From Triatoma infestans (taxonomy: Eukaryota > Arthropoda > Insecta > Hemiptera > Reduviidae): 64,000 bases of DNA. Shown piece by piece: positions 45,501-57,440 of this stretch. The notes below the pieces were generated by a model, which had not been told where the DNA came from, made no database searches, and was given only the letters and a program-made list of their open reading frames with translations. Each line of letters starts with the position of its first letter. Position 1 is the stretch's first letter. Made by a program: the position numbers and the translations under genes. The stretch spans positions 45,340 to 109,339 of the forward strand of contig JAAEAF010014494.1 of assembly GCA_011037195.1 (NCBI GenBank). Direction: 5' to 3'.

Positions 45501-45865
45501 CCGACGCAAATACAAGTCCTGGGGTTCTCCAGGCTACGGTCACAAACTATCTTACCTGTTGTTTCTCCTAGCCTTGCAACTCTCCCCCGCACTAACCAGG
45601 GTTCCTGAATTAGGGCTACGGCAATCTTTTCTCTATTGATGTATCTGGACACGGCCGCCTATGCCCCCCTATTGTGATGGAGGTTTACTTGAAGTATCCA
45701 CTTGAAGTGTGGGGTCCGTCGCCTGCCTGGCCATCATCTTTGGGCTTAGTGACCAGCCGGAACATGACGAGGTCAATCCCGAGGAAAGCCTCGAGCCCGG
45801 ATCTCCTCAGCCTCTCCAGGGTCTGGTCTGACACATCAAAGACTAGGGTTTGCCCCTGGTAAAAA
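42566..45865 (-). mobile_element. LOA-type LINE, copy A-minus
   Basis: A GC-rich 3.3-kb element on minus. It is truncated at its 5' end inside ORF1: the first residues, near 45862, match ORF1 of copy A-plus at about 59428. ORF2 follows and the element ends with GGCACAATAAGCC near 42640 and about 70 bp of 3' UTR. The ORF1/ORF2 junction region (45700-45860) is about 85-90% identical by eye to 59430-59600 on plus, so the two are the same family (A). The 5' end lies directly against an HDR copy (45866). Confidence 0.85.
42700..45705 (-). pseudogene. LOA copy A-minus ORF2 with internal RT deletion
   Basis: Endonuclease, read on minus: VLQVNLHHNRGA then a TAG, 'INREKIAVALIQEPWLVRG' (about 45600), 'PSEEMRKLVKWCKGKGL' (about 45340), a degraded metal-binding segment, and EPSLSDHMYIRF (about 45060). 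RT: 'GTIRKPDGDFTEAG' (about 44570), KSPGPDGILPAL (about 44370), then an abrupt junction at about 44341 to TPQGG (motif B) and YADD at 44234-44245. The region with motif A is missing. RNase H: TDGSKMACGTG, QAEVYAI, DSQAALKALG and WVPGHKGLKGNELADQLAR. The C-terminus keeps the CKLCQEDEE-type zinc motif near 42800. Frameshifts are also present near 44480 and 44300, so no active protein can be made. Confidence 0.85.
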
Positions 45866-46300
45866 TAGTATTTTTCAGTTTTCTGCTATTTCCTCTAAAA
45901 CGACTCCAACTACTTTCTTCAAACTTAGTATGTGAAATACACATGTAAAAGCTACAACTTTTATTTGAAAATTTTCTTCTGGTATATCATTTAAGGGGAC
46001 TTTTGGGAGAGGGGTGGGTTTATGTTTTTCTCTAAAGTGCTATTATAGTTGATTGTACAATTCTACCATCCTAACAAAATTAATTAGAAATAAATAGATG
46101 GCCAAAATTTCGAGTTTCAAGAAAATTAGTAAACTGGAAGTGCGCTTTTACTGAACAGTTTATTCAGTTTTTGCGATTTTCTCGATAAAAACACCGTCGA
46201 ATTTCATTAAATTTGGTATATTACCTATAAAATTTGTCAATCACAATTTTGAATACTGGAGTAAGAGAAAGTTGTGTGAGTCCCAGATTTTTTTTTTTAT
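45866..46300 (-). repeat. HDR copy, inverted, 5' half
   Basis: Plus reads TTTTTCAGTTTTCTGCTATT, AAGTGCTATTATAGTTGATT, AAACTGGAAGTGCGC and finally GTAAGAGAAAGTTGTGTGAG, a HDR 5' terminus on minus, then a T run. Confidence 0.8.
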
Positions 46301-46369
46301 TCGCATGACCTTCTTAAATGTATTAAATTAAATTAATAGCTTATTGCAATCTCCCAGTTGTGATGGACG

Positions 46370-46500
46370 AATTTGTTAGTAGAACCGTATTTTGAAATAG
46401 CAACTTATAGGAAGTCTATGACTACCTCGCACTTCCGGTTGACCAATGGTTTTGTTCTAAATCTTCGTGCTATTGATGCTACCTGAGATGTTTTAGTTTT
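46370..46500 (+). repeat. HDR fragment (last module)
   Basis: TTTGAAATAGCAACTTATAG, then CGCACTTCCGGTTGACCAAT and ATCTTCGTGCTATTGATGC. Confidence 0.55.
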
Positions 46501-46999
46501 GTTGGCACACATACAGGAAATAACACACATCACATATCTCTATTACTATTACACACTGAACTTTAATTACTGAACAATTTAGGAAAAATACGTGAAAATA
46601 GAAATTTTTAATTGCAATATATGTGTGAAACACTTGGAAACAAGAAAATTACCATTCTAGATAATTTCTTCACGACAACTATTCATTTAGCTGGACTACT
46701 TTCTATCTAAAATAATTAAAAAAAATTTACACGACACAAATTTGCGACATAAAAATGTGTTAACTAATTAAATAGAATTCAGACACTAAATGTTACGAAA
46801 GTTCAGATGCTATACCACTTTAAGAACTGACAGAAAAAATAATATTACAAGTAAAATTTTAATTGGTTAATTTACTATAATTTAATTACAATTAATGTGA
46901 CACTGTTCATTTAAAGACTCTGTTTAATTATTAATTAAAATATTTATAAAACAGCTTTATTATTGAAAACATTTATGTAGAGAATTTAAGATTAGATAT
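46501..46999. other. AT-rich spacer
   Basis: Nothing recognised. Confidence 0.4.
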
Positions 47000-47440
47000 A
47001 TTTTATTACTTTCTTTTACTCCTAGTAAAAAGGACGTTTTGCGATAGTGATGAGTTCTCGAAATTAAATTTTTCCCGGAAATACATGTCTCGAGGTCTCC
47101 GGAGCCCGAAAAAGGAAGTTTTAGAACTTGGTCTGTGTGCGGTGAGTGATCATCAGCATAACAGAAAAACGGAAAATCAGCAGAAAGCTGAGTTTTGGTT
47201 TTTGATGTAGATGCTTAATTTAATGGATGCGACAATCAGGCTTGGGTCAAAATCGGTCAACGGGATGTGCCATTCTACTGAATAGATTTTTCAGTTTTTC
47301 TTCCCGACTTTTCTCGAAAGATTTTCTTTAAACTTGTTATATAACAACTAATCATAAAAAGAGTTACAACTTTTCATTTGATACATTTTACCGTGAAAAT
47401 TCATTTCAATCTATTATAAGATTTTATAGACTATACAGTG
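47000..47440 (-). repeat. HDR copy, inverted, 3' half
   Basis: Plus starts with ACTTTCTTTTACTCCTAG then AAAAAGGACGTTTTGCG (diverged hairpin), CCCGGAAATACATGTCTCG, AAATCGGTCAACGGGATG and TTTTCATTTGATACATTTTA. Confidence 0.7.
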
Positions 47441-47659
47441 CAGCTCCCTGATATGATGAAAATTATACACGGACTTTTCTCTGCTCACTTACTGGTATTG
47501 GCAGTGTTTCCATTTTAAGTGTGGCCCAAGATGTCATGAGATGTTTTAGTTTAGTTGACACTTGTTATTCCAACAAGACACAGAGTTAATTATTTTTCGT
47601 AGGTAATTTATAATTTTCAGTTATATGTGAAATTTATAACTAGGAAATACCCGTATAAA

Positions 47660-47745
47660 CAAATCAAAATAATGTAAATTCCAGCAAGAGAAAGGTGTGT
47701 GAGTGTTTTATGAGATTGTTCTACCAGATTTTATTTTTTTTAATC
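47660..47745 (-). repeat. HDR 5'-end fragment, inverted
   Basis: GCAAGAGAAAGGTGTGTGAG at 47683 and the T-rich flank are the HDR 5' terminus on minus. Confidence 0.5.
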
Positions 47746-48479
47746 AAGGGGTCAGACCAGGGAGACCGAGGGGAAAATGAAGAAAGGAAAAATTACTTCC
47801 AGTTAAGCTTGCGTCATGTACAGTAAAACTGAAATAAATTAAAAAGGAAGATAAAGTTTTATAAGTTGTTAACTTTTCACACAAATATAAAATAAAACGA
47901 AAGTAAATTACTTCTGAGATAGTACCGGTATAGACAAGCACTTTACTCAATTGCCAATTTAGTTAAAAACAACCAACTTACTCACTTACGTTATTAAGAT
48001 AATAGCAATAATTCAAATTTGGGTCACTTGGCTCTATCGTGATAACCGTGGATCTCCTTCGTCTTGCCAATGAGATAACTGTAGAAGTTATCGTCAGCCA
48101 AGCAAACAGATTTGTATATCTTTGAAGTAACCTATTAAGCAGAGCAGCTACTAATTTTAATGAGGCCGTTCGCTCGAAATTGATATTTCCTGTTAATGCC
48201 TGCGTTGAGAATGTGACTTTCGGCTCCTTTAACCCTGGCGATCTATTCTACAGGTACTGAGTGGTCCATATCATTCACAACTTGGATGGATCCGATATCA
48301 GTAGACATGCTAGCCAGAATATGATATGGAGCCGACAAAGAGTTACGATTCGCGGCAGCTCATCTGCCATTTTGTTTTTCCGTACCCGGCGTATTGTGAC
48401 CTTATTAATTTACATTGTATAAAAATATCAAACAACTATAAAATCTGTAAAATGAAAGTAAAATAATATTTCTTACACA
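47746..48479. other. Spacer without recognised features
   Basis: The segment 48020-48400 is less AT-rich but has no motif I can name. Confidence 0.4.
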
Positions 48480-48765
48480 CTATCTACTGCTCTTAGAGAT
48501 CTTTTAGAGAGTGATTTTCTCGATAATAATACCAGTGGATTTCATTAAATCTGGTAACTACTCATACAAAGGATTGATTTTGGGGAGTTTCTGGGATAGC
48601 TGGCACTTCCCACTTCCCAAAGTGTCATTTCATTACACTATAGGTTCCCTTATCTGTACAACATTGAAGGCACCTAATAAAGAAAATTGTTCAATTATTA
48701 CTAGGTAAGTTACAGCCTAAGTGAAAGTCGTGTGAGTGTTTCACACTTGATTTCTAACATAATTT
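48480..48765 (-). repeat. HDR fragment, inverted, 5' region
   Basis: Plus reads GATTTTCTCGATAATAATAC, GGATTTCATTAAATCTGGTA and ends with GTGAAAGTCGTGTGAGTGTT TCACAC (48720-48745). Confidence 0.6.
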
Positions 48766-48964
48766 GATTTACCAGGGCTTTCAAATCAAACCGGCATTTG
48801 GTTTTACAAATGTAAAAAGTACTATGGTATGCCTTTACTTTACTTTTTAAACCTATAAAATCGGCGGACCGATACGCTCATGCTGGAAAATACAAAAAGA
48901 AAATGGCCTTCAATCATAGAAGGTTTTCTAATATTTACACTGGAGACCTGGACCATGACCAAAA

Positions 48965-49240
48965 AGTTCCAGAAGGAAATTGAGTTGGAGGAGGTCGAGG
49001 ATAAGGCATGAGGAGATGAGGAAATGATAGGGTTGAACAGAGAGTGGAGAGGGGGAAATTACATGGTATGGACATGTCACAAGGATGAGTAAACAGGAAA
49101 GGCTCATTCGAGTGAAGGAATGCATGTCGAGAGGATGTAGACGAAGCGGTAAGCCTGGAAACTAGTAGGAAGTTAATGTGAAAGAGGAAATGGCCGAAGC
49201 CTGCGAAATGGCCAAAGAGAAAGAAATGAGATGAGTAAGA
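48965..49240 (+). pseudogene. RTE-like LINE C-terminal fragment
   Basis: One frame reads 'EITWYGHVTRMSKQERLI', then 'GCRRSGKPGN', two stops, and 'EEMAEACEMAKEKEMR' before TGA at about 49231. The WYGHV.RM and G(R)R..GRP order is the C-terminal signature of RTE-type (and related) RTs. Stops lie upstream too. It is immediately followed by AGAGAAAGTAAAAA and the inverted-repeat element at 49257. Confidence 0.75.
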
Positions 49241-49256
49241 GAAAGTAAAAATATAT

Positions 49257-49518
49257 ATAAAATATGATAGTTGAAATTAAATGACAAAAGGTCCTAATAT
49301 AATAGGTACAAAACCCTTTATTATACAGTATTCAGCTTTCCACCTCGTTTTCCAACACTGCTGAAATATATAATTCTATCAATCTAAAATATGTAATCCT
49401 ATATGTATACCTATCATCAAACTGTAACCTGCTATGTTGTTTTAAGTAGTTGCTATGGTATTTTATACATATTATATATCACGACTTTTTGTCATTTAAT
49501 TCCAACTATCATATTTTG
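49257..49518. mobile_element. MITE-like inverted-repeat element
   Basis: Left arm from 49257 (AAAATATGATAGTTGAAATT, then AAATGACAAAAGGTC) and right arm ending 49518 are reverse complements for about 35 bp with few mismatches, weaker to about 60 bp. Total about 262 bp and AT-rich, no coding capacity. The target-site duplication is ambiguous (TA-rich). Confidence 0.65.
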
Positions 49519-51574
49519 TAAAAGTTTTCAAGTCCAATAAACAAAACAAAGTTATAGTAAAAATATATAGTATAATATTTTAAAAATAATTGTTCTAATA
49601 AATTCTATTGTTCTATCAGTTTTTATTGTTGTTATCTAATTTTATCTTTCTTTGTTCTTATCTTATTTTATTTATTTATCCGCCCAAACTAATTTTTCTA
49701 AATCAATATAAATAAAAGAATCTCAAGGAAAAAAAAAGCGATATATATTTACTAGGTGTATGTCAAGTTACATAGAAATTAAAAGGTCGAACTGACCGGT
49801 TAGTACGAAATTTAAACGATTTCACTTTATACTTAGCCAAAAAGAAATAAATAACTTGTGTGGGAGAATTTCTAAAACAAAACAAAAAATATACAATTGT
49901 GTGATAGAAAAATAGCTTGTTTTGTTTAGCCTCTGTTTTGATATTTTACTCCTTTTTTTTTCAGATAAAACTTTTTGAATGATTATAGAAAGTATATTTG
50001 AATTATTGTAAACTATGTTGTGCTTCCTCTTTTTAAAAACCATTTTGACAATAAGTGAATTTCTGAGAACAACAGTATTTGTGTTTTTTTTTATTTATTT
50101 TTGACAGGGAAATATTTATTTTATATGAGAACAGAAAGAGATAGTGAGAACAATTGGAACGAGTTAAATCTTGTTTGTTTTGGGAGGAGGTTTGACAAAC
50201 TCGTTGCCAAGGCGATTCCCATCATTGAAGCCTAAATTCTTTTAAAAAACAACTTGTTATTAGACCCACTTGTACTGTCACTTCCTCTTGCGCTTCACCC
50301 TTTACGTTTTTATCAGGGGATACTAATTGCCTGACCCAAATAGGCAACATCAGAATCAGTAGAGACCTAGTTTATCGGATTTGCGGTCAGCTACGCTATA
50401 TGCAAATCACGGGTGTGAGCGCAAGAAATCATGATCGATTTATTAGCTTGCAAGTAAGATTTGTAGAGATCGTGGCTTTTTTATTCAATAACTTTTATAA
50501 CTGATGTTATGAGGTGAACGGGAAGAGAAATAACTTAACCTGGTGCTCAGACCTAGCCTCTTCAGTTCACAACAGCAAGTGCATTTGCTAGATATGGACG
50601 ATTCACTGTAGTCTTCCCTTAAGTTTCATCTTTCGGCATTGCTATGTGACCGTTTTGTGCTGTTGTCGCACTGGTAGAATATAACTCAGATTTGTCCAGA
50701 AATATACTTAAGATACCCTTTTTCGTAAAACGAATCTCATGGTTGCTTGAAGGGAAATATTAAATGGATGATAGAATCACACACTAAATTATAACAGCAC
50801 TTTAAATGAATAACCCGGAAAATGTCGAGAAATGTATACCACATTGCATTAAACATTCGGCTGTAAAAACTGGCTGTTGGTTTTATTCTTTCAGAAATCA
50901 AATCACTGAATGCTCTTCTTCTAAAATTCAGATGTTGCATCATTTAAGGCTATGTGTATTAAAACAGTGGTCAAACAGCTGTTTAAAAACTGGTGTCAGG
51001 TTTGGCAACCGAGGATACTGAAAATATAATTCTTATATATACATATTCTTTGATTTACAATACTTTGTATTATACTTGTCGGACGGCCCTCGTATCTAGT
51101 AATGATATTTTCAATATTAAGATATTTTAGACATTTCCCATTAAAAAAAAATTATTATTATCACTTTATTTTTTTTTTTCTTTTATCTATAAATAGCGTG
51201 CCTAAATAAAGTGATATTTTTGCTGAGGTAAGAGTCATAAAATAGTCTGTGGAACACCCTTACAGACAGCGCTACAAATCATTTAGCTAGGTTATTATAT
51301 ACGTTTTCATTACAGAAATACCAGGCGAGGGTCATTACCGGGACCATAACGTCTACAAGCATAACAAGATATACACATAAGTTTCTTTCTATATATGGTG
51401 CCCATATACACATCTTTCTCTGAGGAATTTGAAAAAAAAAACTTACATGTAATTCATTAATATTATAGAAATATAATTTAAAGTTTATGACAAGTGAAAA
51501 TTATCTTGCTGACAAGTGGCGTTTCTTTAGAAACTCGTATTTAAAAAAAAAAAAAAATTAATAAAATATTAATA
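49519..51574. other. AT-rich spacer with one small HDR remnant
   Basis: Nothing gene-like. GATGATAGAATCACACACTA and CAGCACTTTAAATGAATAAC at 50766-50815 are an isolated HDR module piece. Confidence 0.4.
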
Positions 51575-51980
51575 TAATAAAAAGAAATCTGTGAGAAACA
51601 CTCACACGACTTTCTCTTACTAAAGTTTACATAGTTGTAATTGACTAATTCGCTTCACATTTAATTCTCACTAGATGTTTAGCTATTTAATTTACATGAA
51701 AAATTAATTTTCTCAGATAAAGTTACAGACCAGAGTGATAGAACTCTGTATGTAAAGTTAGTATACCTAGTTTAATGAAACCTGGTATTTTTATGGTGAA
51801 AGTCGCCGAAAACTGAAAAAAAAAATACTTTTCAGTTCTGAAAACTGAAAAAAAACCACTTCTGGTTAAACGATTTTCTTCAAGCTCAGAATATTGGCAA
51901 CAAATTTAATTCTCATTAATGTTATATAAACGATAGAATCGTACAGTAACTTGAAACAGCATTTTAAACGAATTACGTGG
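51575..51980 (+). repeat. HDR copy, 5' half
   Basis: 5' terminus AAATCTGTGAGAAACACTCA then CACGACTTTCTCTTACTAAA, AGTTGTAATTGACTAATTCG, a partly duplicated AAAACTGAAAAAAAA patch (51810-51855), and a module to CAGCATTTTAAACGAATTAC. Confidence 0.7.
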
Positions 51981-51984
51981 ACGT

Positions 51985-52400
51985 GGTCGAGAGGTGAATC
52001 TCAGTAAAACAGAATTTCAGGTCTCCAATATTTCCACCATAAGGAGAAATATTGTTCTTAAATACAACGGCGACATTCTGTCACAGGTAGATTCGGCCAC
52101 ATACTTACGTGTTCGACTTGATAGTAAGTTTGGTTGGATAAATTGGACTTATGGAGAAGTTGCTTCAACAGCGAGAAAACAGATTGACACTTTCAAAGCG
52201 ATTAGAAGGATCAATGGGCTGTAAAGCAAGATTTCTGGCTCTCACATATAGATCTTAGCGTTCCTGCAGGTATCCCAAAACTAGAGCAGCTTGCAGAGGT
52301 AGTTGATATGCGCAATATCTGGGCTAATCTAAAACGTGCTCGGTTCCTCTGCAATTTCTGCGATGTGCGTAGAAGTTCGCCTACATGTCCCTAGCAACAT
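51985..52400 (+). pseudogene. LINE RT fragment
   Basis: An open frame of 76 codons reads NLSKTEF then 'ATYLRVRLDSKFGW', the segment right after the YADD motif (NP.KTE...YLG..LD). It then decays with stops. Truncated on both sides. The clade is not clear. Confidence 0.55.
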
Positions 52401-52899
52401 ATGGGTAAGCTAAGTTATACTGACAAGAAGAAAGAAACTATGTTTGGAATTATTATCAAATCATTAAACAATTTCAAAATCATTTGAAGACTAAACCCAA
52501 GTTTGGAGCCAAAGGTTTGAGGGAGTATTCGTACTCACATAGGGTGAAACTTCCCTATGTTTCTCGAGACGGCTATTCCGTCGCGGAACCTCATTCTAGC
52601 TCATCCAACGCGTCCTCGTCGCTGGCTCCGGAAACATCTGCGCTCCCCTTTTGTGGAAGCGTGGGTGGCTAAGTCGGAGGGTGAACGCAGAGGGTAGCCT
52701 TCGGGTTATTTGGGAACCTAACACTCCCACGTACCTCAGCTACAATTACAGACTAACAAGTGCAGTGGTTTTCCCATTAGGAGTGTGAGTTGGTGGAGAT
52801 TTTTCTGCCCTCTGTTTGGGTCGCCATAATTTATGTGCGGCCTGAATCTCTTGCAGCGAATTCTTTTGCTGCGGAGCCTCCGTGGGAATTCATATTGCA
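52401..52899. other. GC-richer segment upstream of LINE C
   Basis: Base composition rises from about 52500. It may be the start of LINE C's 5' UTR or a different element. No motif supports a gene. Confidence 0.35.
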
Positions 52900-53328
52900 T
52901 CACTTACACCTAAACGCCTTAATATTATACACTTACATAGTTACAGTCTTACACGCCAGTGGCACGTGCTGGTGCCACCCACATGTTTGCCATGTGTGGA
53001 TACCTGTGTCGTGGGGGAGGGAAGTCCTGGTGGTTGAGGACGCAGGTTCTCGCTGGAGGCAAGTTTCCTCGGCGTGCCTTGCAGTCCAACACACCACTTT
53101 GGTTCCTGACTCCACTAAACAGGCGGCCAGAGCCTAACCCAGCTCTGGTCAATCGGCTAGCGTAAAGAACGCATGGGTGAGCTCCCGGGTATTGTGGGCC
53201 TTGGCTCACAATCCCTGGGCGCTATATCTCTAGGGTAGCTCTGGCGCTTCTTCAAAGCGTCCCAAATTGTGAGGCTCCGTGGAGGGTGGAGAGCTCTGGA
53301 GATGAATTTTTAATTTTATTATTATATG

Positions 53329-53585
53329 TTTTTAATTTTAAATTCGTCAGCCGGGGGCCCCTTAGAGGAGGGGGCCACCGGTGGTGGGGGTAATTCCTCT
53401 GTACATCCAGAGTCGGGTGACCAGGGCCTGGATGCACTAATGGGTGGGAATCTGGAAAAATATCCAGAGGCAGGGAAGGCTTGCTTCTGGAGGAGAACGT
53501 GTCAGGAGGAGCCGCGGAGGACTTGTCCTCCTGCGGCGATTTCTGAAACGTGGTCAAAGGAAAAAGGAGAGATATGTAAGGCAGG
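53329..53585 (+). pseudogene. LOA copy C ORF1 remnant
   Basis: Encodes a Gly/Ser/Pro- and acidic-rich stretch (starting 'SSAGGPLEEGATGGGG') similar in style to the N-terminal part of copy A-plus ORF1. It runs out at the microsatellite, so the conserved ORF1 domain is missing. Assignment is by position and composition only. Confidence 0.4.
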
Positions 53586-53740
53586 TATTTTTATTTATTT
53601 ATTTACATTTATTTGTTTGTTTATTTATTTATTATTTATTTGTTATTTATTTATTATTCTATTTATTTGTTTATTTATTTATTTATATTTATTTTATTAT
53701 TATTTATTTATTTATTTTATTATTATTTATTTATTTTGTT
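53586..53740. repeat. (TTTA)n/(TTTG)n microsatellite inside LINE C
   Basis: About 150 bp of TTTATTTA-type repeat with interruptions. It occupies the place where most of ORF1 should be. A TTTA tract here may be the scar of a deletion plus slippage. Confidence 0.9.
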
Positions 53741-53798
53741 CCTGCCTGCTATCAAGTTTGTCAGAAGTTCCATTTCTTACATTAGTTGACTTATTACT

Positions 53799-54692
53799 AT
53801 GATTGACAGGGTAGAAATGGTTCAGGTTAACTTGCAGCATAGCAAAGATGCAACGGCTAACTTATGCCGTTGTATTGCTAAGTTGCAAACATATTTTATT
53901 CTAATACAAGAACCTTATGCCTTTAAAGGTTTGGTTCGAGGATTTAGTGTGGTTGATGGCAGACTGTTCGTGGCGGATGGCGGGGACATTCCTAGGGCAT
54001 GTATTTTTGCTAGTCGGAGTGTCGACGCTGTTCTGCTTCGACAGTTCTGCTCTCGGGACTTGGTGGCGGTGAGGGTTGGTCTGGGGGTTGGTGGGCGTCG
54101 TCGCGACGTAGTTGTGGCTTCGGCTTACTTCCCCTATGATGGCCCCTCTCCTCCTCCTCAGGAGTTCATGGGTTTGGTTCAGTATTCGGAGACCAATGAC
54201 ATACCTATTATAATAGGATGTGACGCGAATGCGCATCATGTCGTCTGGGGCAGCAGCGACACCAATGGTAGGGGTCGCGCTCTCATGGATTTCCTGGTGG
54301 GCACGCGATTAGAGGTCCTGAATAGGGGTACTGAACCCACTTTTGTTACTAGGATTAGAAGACAGGTTATTGATATTTCCCTTGCTTCTAGGAATTTTAG
54401 TGGTCTGATTAAGGATTGGAGGGTGAGTCCTGAGGCTTCCATCTCCGATCACAGGATGATTAGGTTTAGTCTGGGGATTGATCCAATTACCCTGGCTAGT
54501 TATAGGAATCCAAGGAGGGCGGATTGGGGTTTATATTCTAGAATTATTGAAGATAAACTGACTATCCAATCAGAAGCCCCTGATGGTATAGAGGAATTGG
54601 AAAGGGAGGCTGGTATTCTTCATGAACACATTAGATCCTCATTCGAGGAGTCCTGTCCTCCCAAGGCGGTTAAAGGTAGTAAGAACCTTTAA
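53799..54692 (+). pseudogene. LOA copy C endonuclease domain
   Basis: An open frame of 297 codons from the ATG at 53799. This is a complete APE-type endonuclease that nicks target DNA: QVNLQHSKDA at the start, LIQEPYAFKG (about 53900), AYFPYDGPSPPP, IIGCDANAHHVVWGS (about 54215, metal-binding DAN), 'PTFVTRIRRQVIDISL' and SISDHRMIRF (about 54440, catalytic SDH). The frame is broken at about 54670 by what looks like one extra base, after which ORF2 continues in another frame. The catalytic residues of the family are all present in this domain. Confidence 0.85.
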
Positions 54693-56557
54693 CCTGGGGG
54701 TTAAGAGGACCAGGGGGTGGTCCTCTTCGTTGGAAAAACTAAGGAGACAGGTAAGGGGCTCATACAGGAAGGCTGTCCTGGCTGATTCTTCGGAATCATG
54801 GGATAGTTATAATAGTATTAAAAGAGCATATAAATATGCTCTGAGGAGAGCCAAGAGGAATTCCCCTTTTGTGAGGATATAAATTCGTTCCAGGAATCAT
54901 CTAGATTGGTACGGATTCTTAGTAAGGATAGGGACAGTCAGTTAGGTACCTTACGATACCATGATGGTTCCTTTACAGGGGGGAAGGGGAGACCCTGCAG
55001 CTTTTGCTTGATACTCACTTCCCGGATAATATTGGTTTAAATGCTGCTTCGTCTTTAGTGGGTGGAAGGAGATGGGACCCTGAAGATGTATCCACCTTAG
55101 ATGAGGTAGTTACACATGATAGAGTCAGTTGGGCAGTACAAAGTTTCTCACCTTTCAAGTCACCTGGACCAGACGGGATTTATCCTTGTCTGTTGCAAAA
55201 TGGTGGGGACGTGCTGACGAAGGTATTGTTAAGAATTTTTAAAGGATGTTTGATGTTTGGTTATGTACCAACATTATGGAGAGAAGTAAGGGTAGTCTTT
55301 ATTCCCAAGCCGGGAAGAAACGACTACTCTGACCCCAAGGCATTTAGACCCATTAGTCTTATGTCTTTCCTCTTGAAAACTCTGGAAAGGTTGGTGGATA
55401 GGTATATTACTGATGGCCCATTAAGGGATCATCCACTCCATCCTAACCAACATGCTTATATTGTGGGTAAGTCGACAGAGACTGCATTACATTGTCTCGT
55501 CGGAAGGATAGAATCTGCTTTGGAAATAAAAGAATATGCCCTAGGGTGTTTCTTTGATGTTGAGGGGGCATTTGACAGAGTATCGTTTGATGCTCTGGAA
55601 GATGCCTTGGTACGAAAAGGTATACATCCCGTCTTAATCAATTGGATAGGTGTCTATCTTAGGAGTAGGGTTATACAGGCTTCCCTTGGCGGGCGCACCA
55701 TGATAGTACAAGCGGGGAGAGGGTGCCCTCAAGGGGGTTGTCTCTCACCAAAGTTGTGGTGCGTCGTCATGGATGACCTTTTGGTTAGGATGAATTCATC
55801 GAGATTTTATGTGCAAGCATACGCCGATGATGGTGTCATTTTATTGTTAGGGCGCTGTTTGTCCACTACTTCGGACCTAATGCAAAGCGCCCTTAACATG
55901 GTATATTGTTGGACACAGGGTAAGGGTCTTTCTATTAATCCTATTAAGACCCAGGCAATTCTATTTACTCATAGAAGGAAGATAGTAGGTTTTACACCTC
56001 CTAGGTTGTTAGGTACTTCCATACAGGTTAGCAAATCAGTGAAGTTCCTTGGAGTAGTTCTCGACAGTAAATTGAATTGGTCGGAACATGTTAAGACACA
56101 ACATCAAAAGGCGATAATCTCCTTTTGGCAATGTCGAAGAGTTGTAGGTAAGAACTGGGGGATGACTCCCAAGATGATGTTCTGGATTTATTGCATGGTC
56201 ATTAAACCTAGATTGGTATATGCGGCTTTGGTGTGGTGGCGTCGCATTGAAACACGATCCGCTAGGCAGCTGTTGGAAGAAATCCAACGTTTGGCTTGTC
56301 TGGCGGTGACTGGTGCGTTTCGGACTACACCGACCGCATCTATGGAGACTTTGTTAGGGATTCCACCTCTCTTTGTGGAGGTGAAAAACCAGGCAATGAA
56401 AGCCTGTTATAGAATTAAACAGGCAGGTTTTTGGCAGGGTAAGCGATATGGTCATTCTACCATTTATCGTGAGATGCTTTTAAGGATTCCCATTACAGGT
56501 TTCCCTTCTGATAGGAATTTGAAGACTTTTGTCTTTCGTCTTTCCTACAGGGGTTAG
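54680..56557 (+). pseudogene. LOA copy C reverse transcriptase
   Basis: After frameshifts near 54670, 54875 and 54985, a 517-codon frame (55004-56557) carries the RT: KSPGPDGIYPCLL, VVFIPKPGRNDY, FRPISLMSFLLKTLERLVD, HPNQHAY..GKSTETALH, FFDVEGAFDRVSF (motif A), RGCPQGGCLSPKLW (motif B), and AYADDGVILL with YADD at 55820-55831 (motif C). It ends with KFLGVVLDSKLNW and WIYCMVIKPRLVYAALVWW. The fingers, palm and thumb are contiguous and the three catalytic aspartates are present. The frame is lost again near 56535. Confidence 0.9.
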
Positions 56558-56599
56558 GTTGCCTTCTAAGGAAAATTGGTTAACCCTGGGTCCGTCTGG

Positions 56600-57440
56600 T
56601 GTGATTCCTGAGAATTAGCTCCGTGCTACACGGACGGTTCCAGGATGGATGGTAGGTCTGGGGCTGCCGTCTATTTTGAGACGGGAGATCATTTGGTAGC
56701 GCCTCTTGGTGAGTGGGCCACCGTTTTCCAGGCTGAGGTTTATGCAATTCTTTGCTGTATTTTGGATGAGAGGGTGCGTAACACTAATTTAAAAGGTGTT
56801 TGTATCTGCTCGGACAGCCAGGCTGCGTTGAAGGCGCTTAATTCATGTGTCTTCACTTCCAGATTGGTGTTGGAATGTTCTAAAAGACTGGAAGATCTTT
56901 CTTCATTAAAGGATGTGCTTCTGGTCTGGGTTCCAGGTCATATGGGAATCTTTGGGAATGAGGAGGTGGATAGGTTTGCCAAATTAGGTGCCTCTCTCCC
57001 TTTCATTGGTCCAGAGCCTGCTGTTGGTGTGTCTTCTGGCACATGTTTGTCGGGCTTTCAGAAGTGGATGACCTCACGCACTCATCCTTAAGGTGAGTGC
57101 ATGGGTTGTCGGCAGTCTAAAATGCTCATTGGGGGCCCGGACGGAGCTTTGAGTAGCGGGGTCCGATGTCTTTCACGGACCTCCCTCAGACATCTGGTTG
57201 GATTCCTCACTGGGCATTGTGGTTTAAGGAGACATCTCTATATAATGGGACTCGTGCCTGACCCCTTTTGTAGAGTTTGTGAGACTGAGGAGGAACACCC
57301 ATGCATCTGATGACGAATTGTTTGGGTTGTGAGGAGATTAGGTTTAGGACCTTCGGCCGGAATAGGATGTCGGTAGAGGATCTTAAGCTGTGTCCTTTTA
57401 AGGTTTTGGTCCGATTTGTTCGGTCTGTGATGAAACTTAA
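56600..57440 (+). pseudogene. LOA copy C RNase H and C-terminal zinc motif
   Basis: RNase H removes the RNA strand from the hybrid. YTDGS at 56627-56641, QAEVYAIL (about 56728), CSDSQAALKALN (about 56808) and WVPGHMGIFGNEEVDRFAKLG (about 56928) give the four acidic catalytic positions. A stop at 57091 and a shift precede HLVGFLTGHCGLRRH and the zinc motif starting CRVCETEEEHP (57267), with another shift within it. The ORF ends near 57446. Confidence 0.85.

Noticed and set aside
52930..53209. Frames of 60-115 codons in both strands near 53 kb
   Set aside because: They sit in the probable 5' UTR of LINE C and lack motifs.
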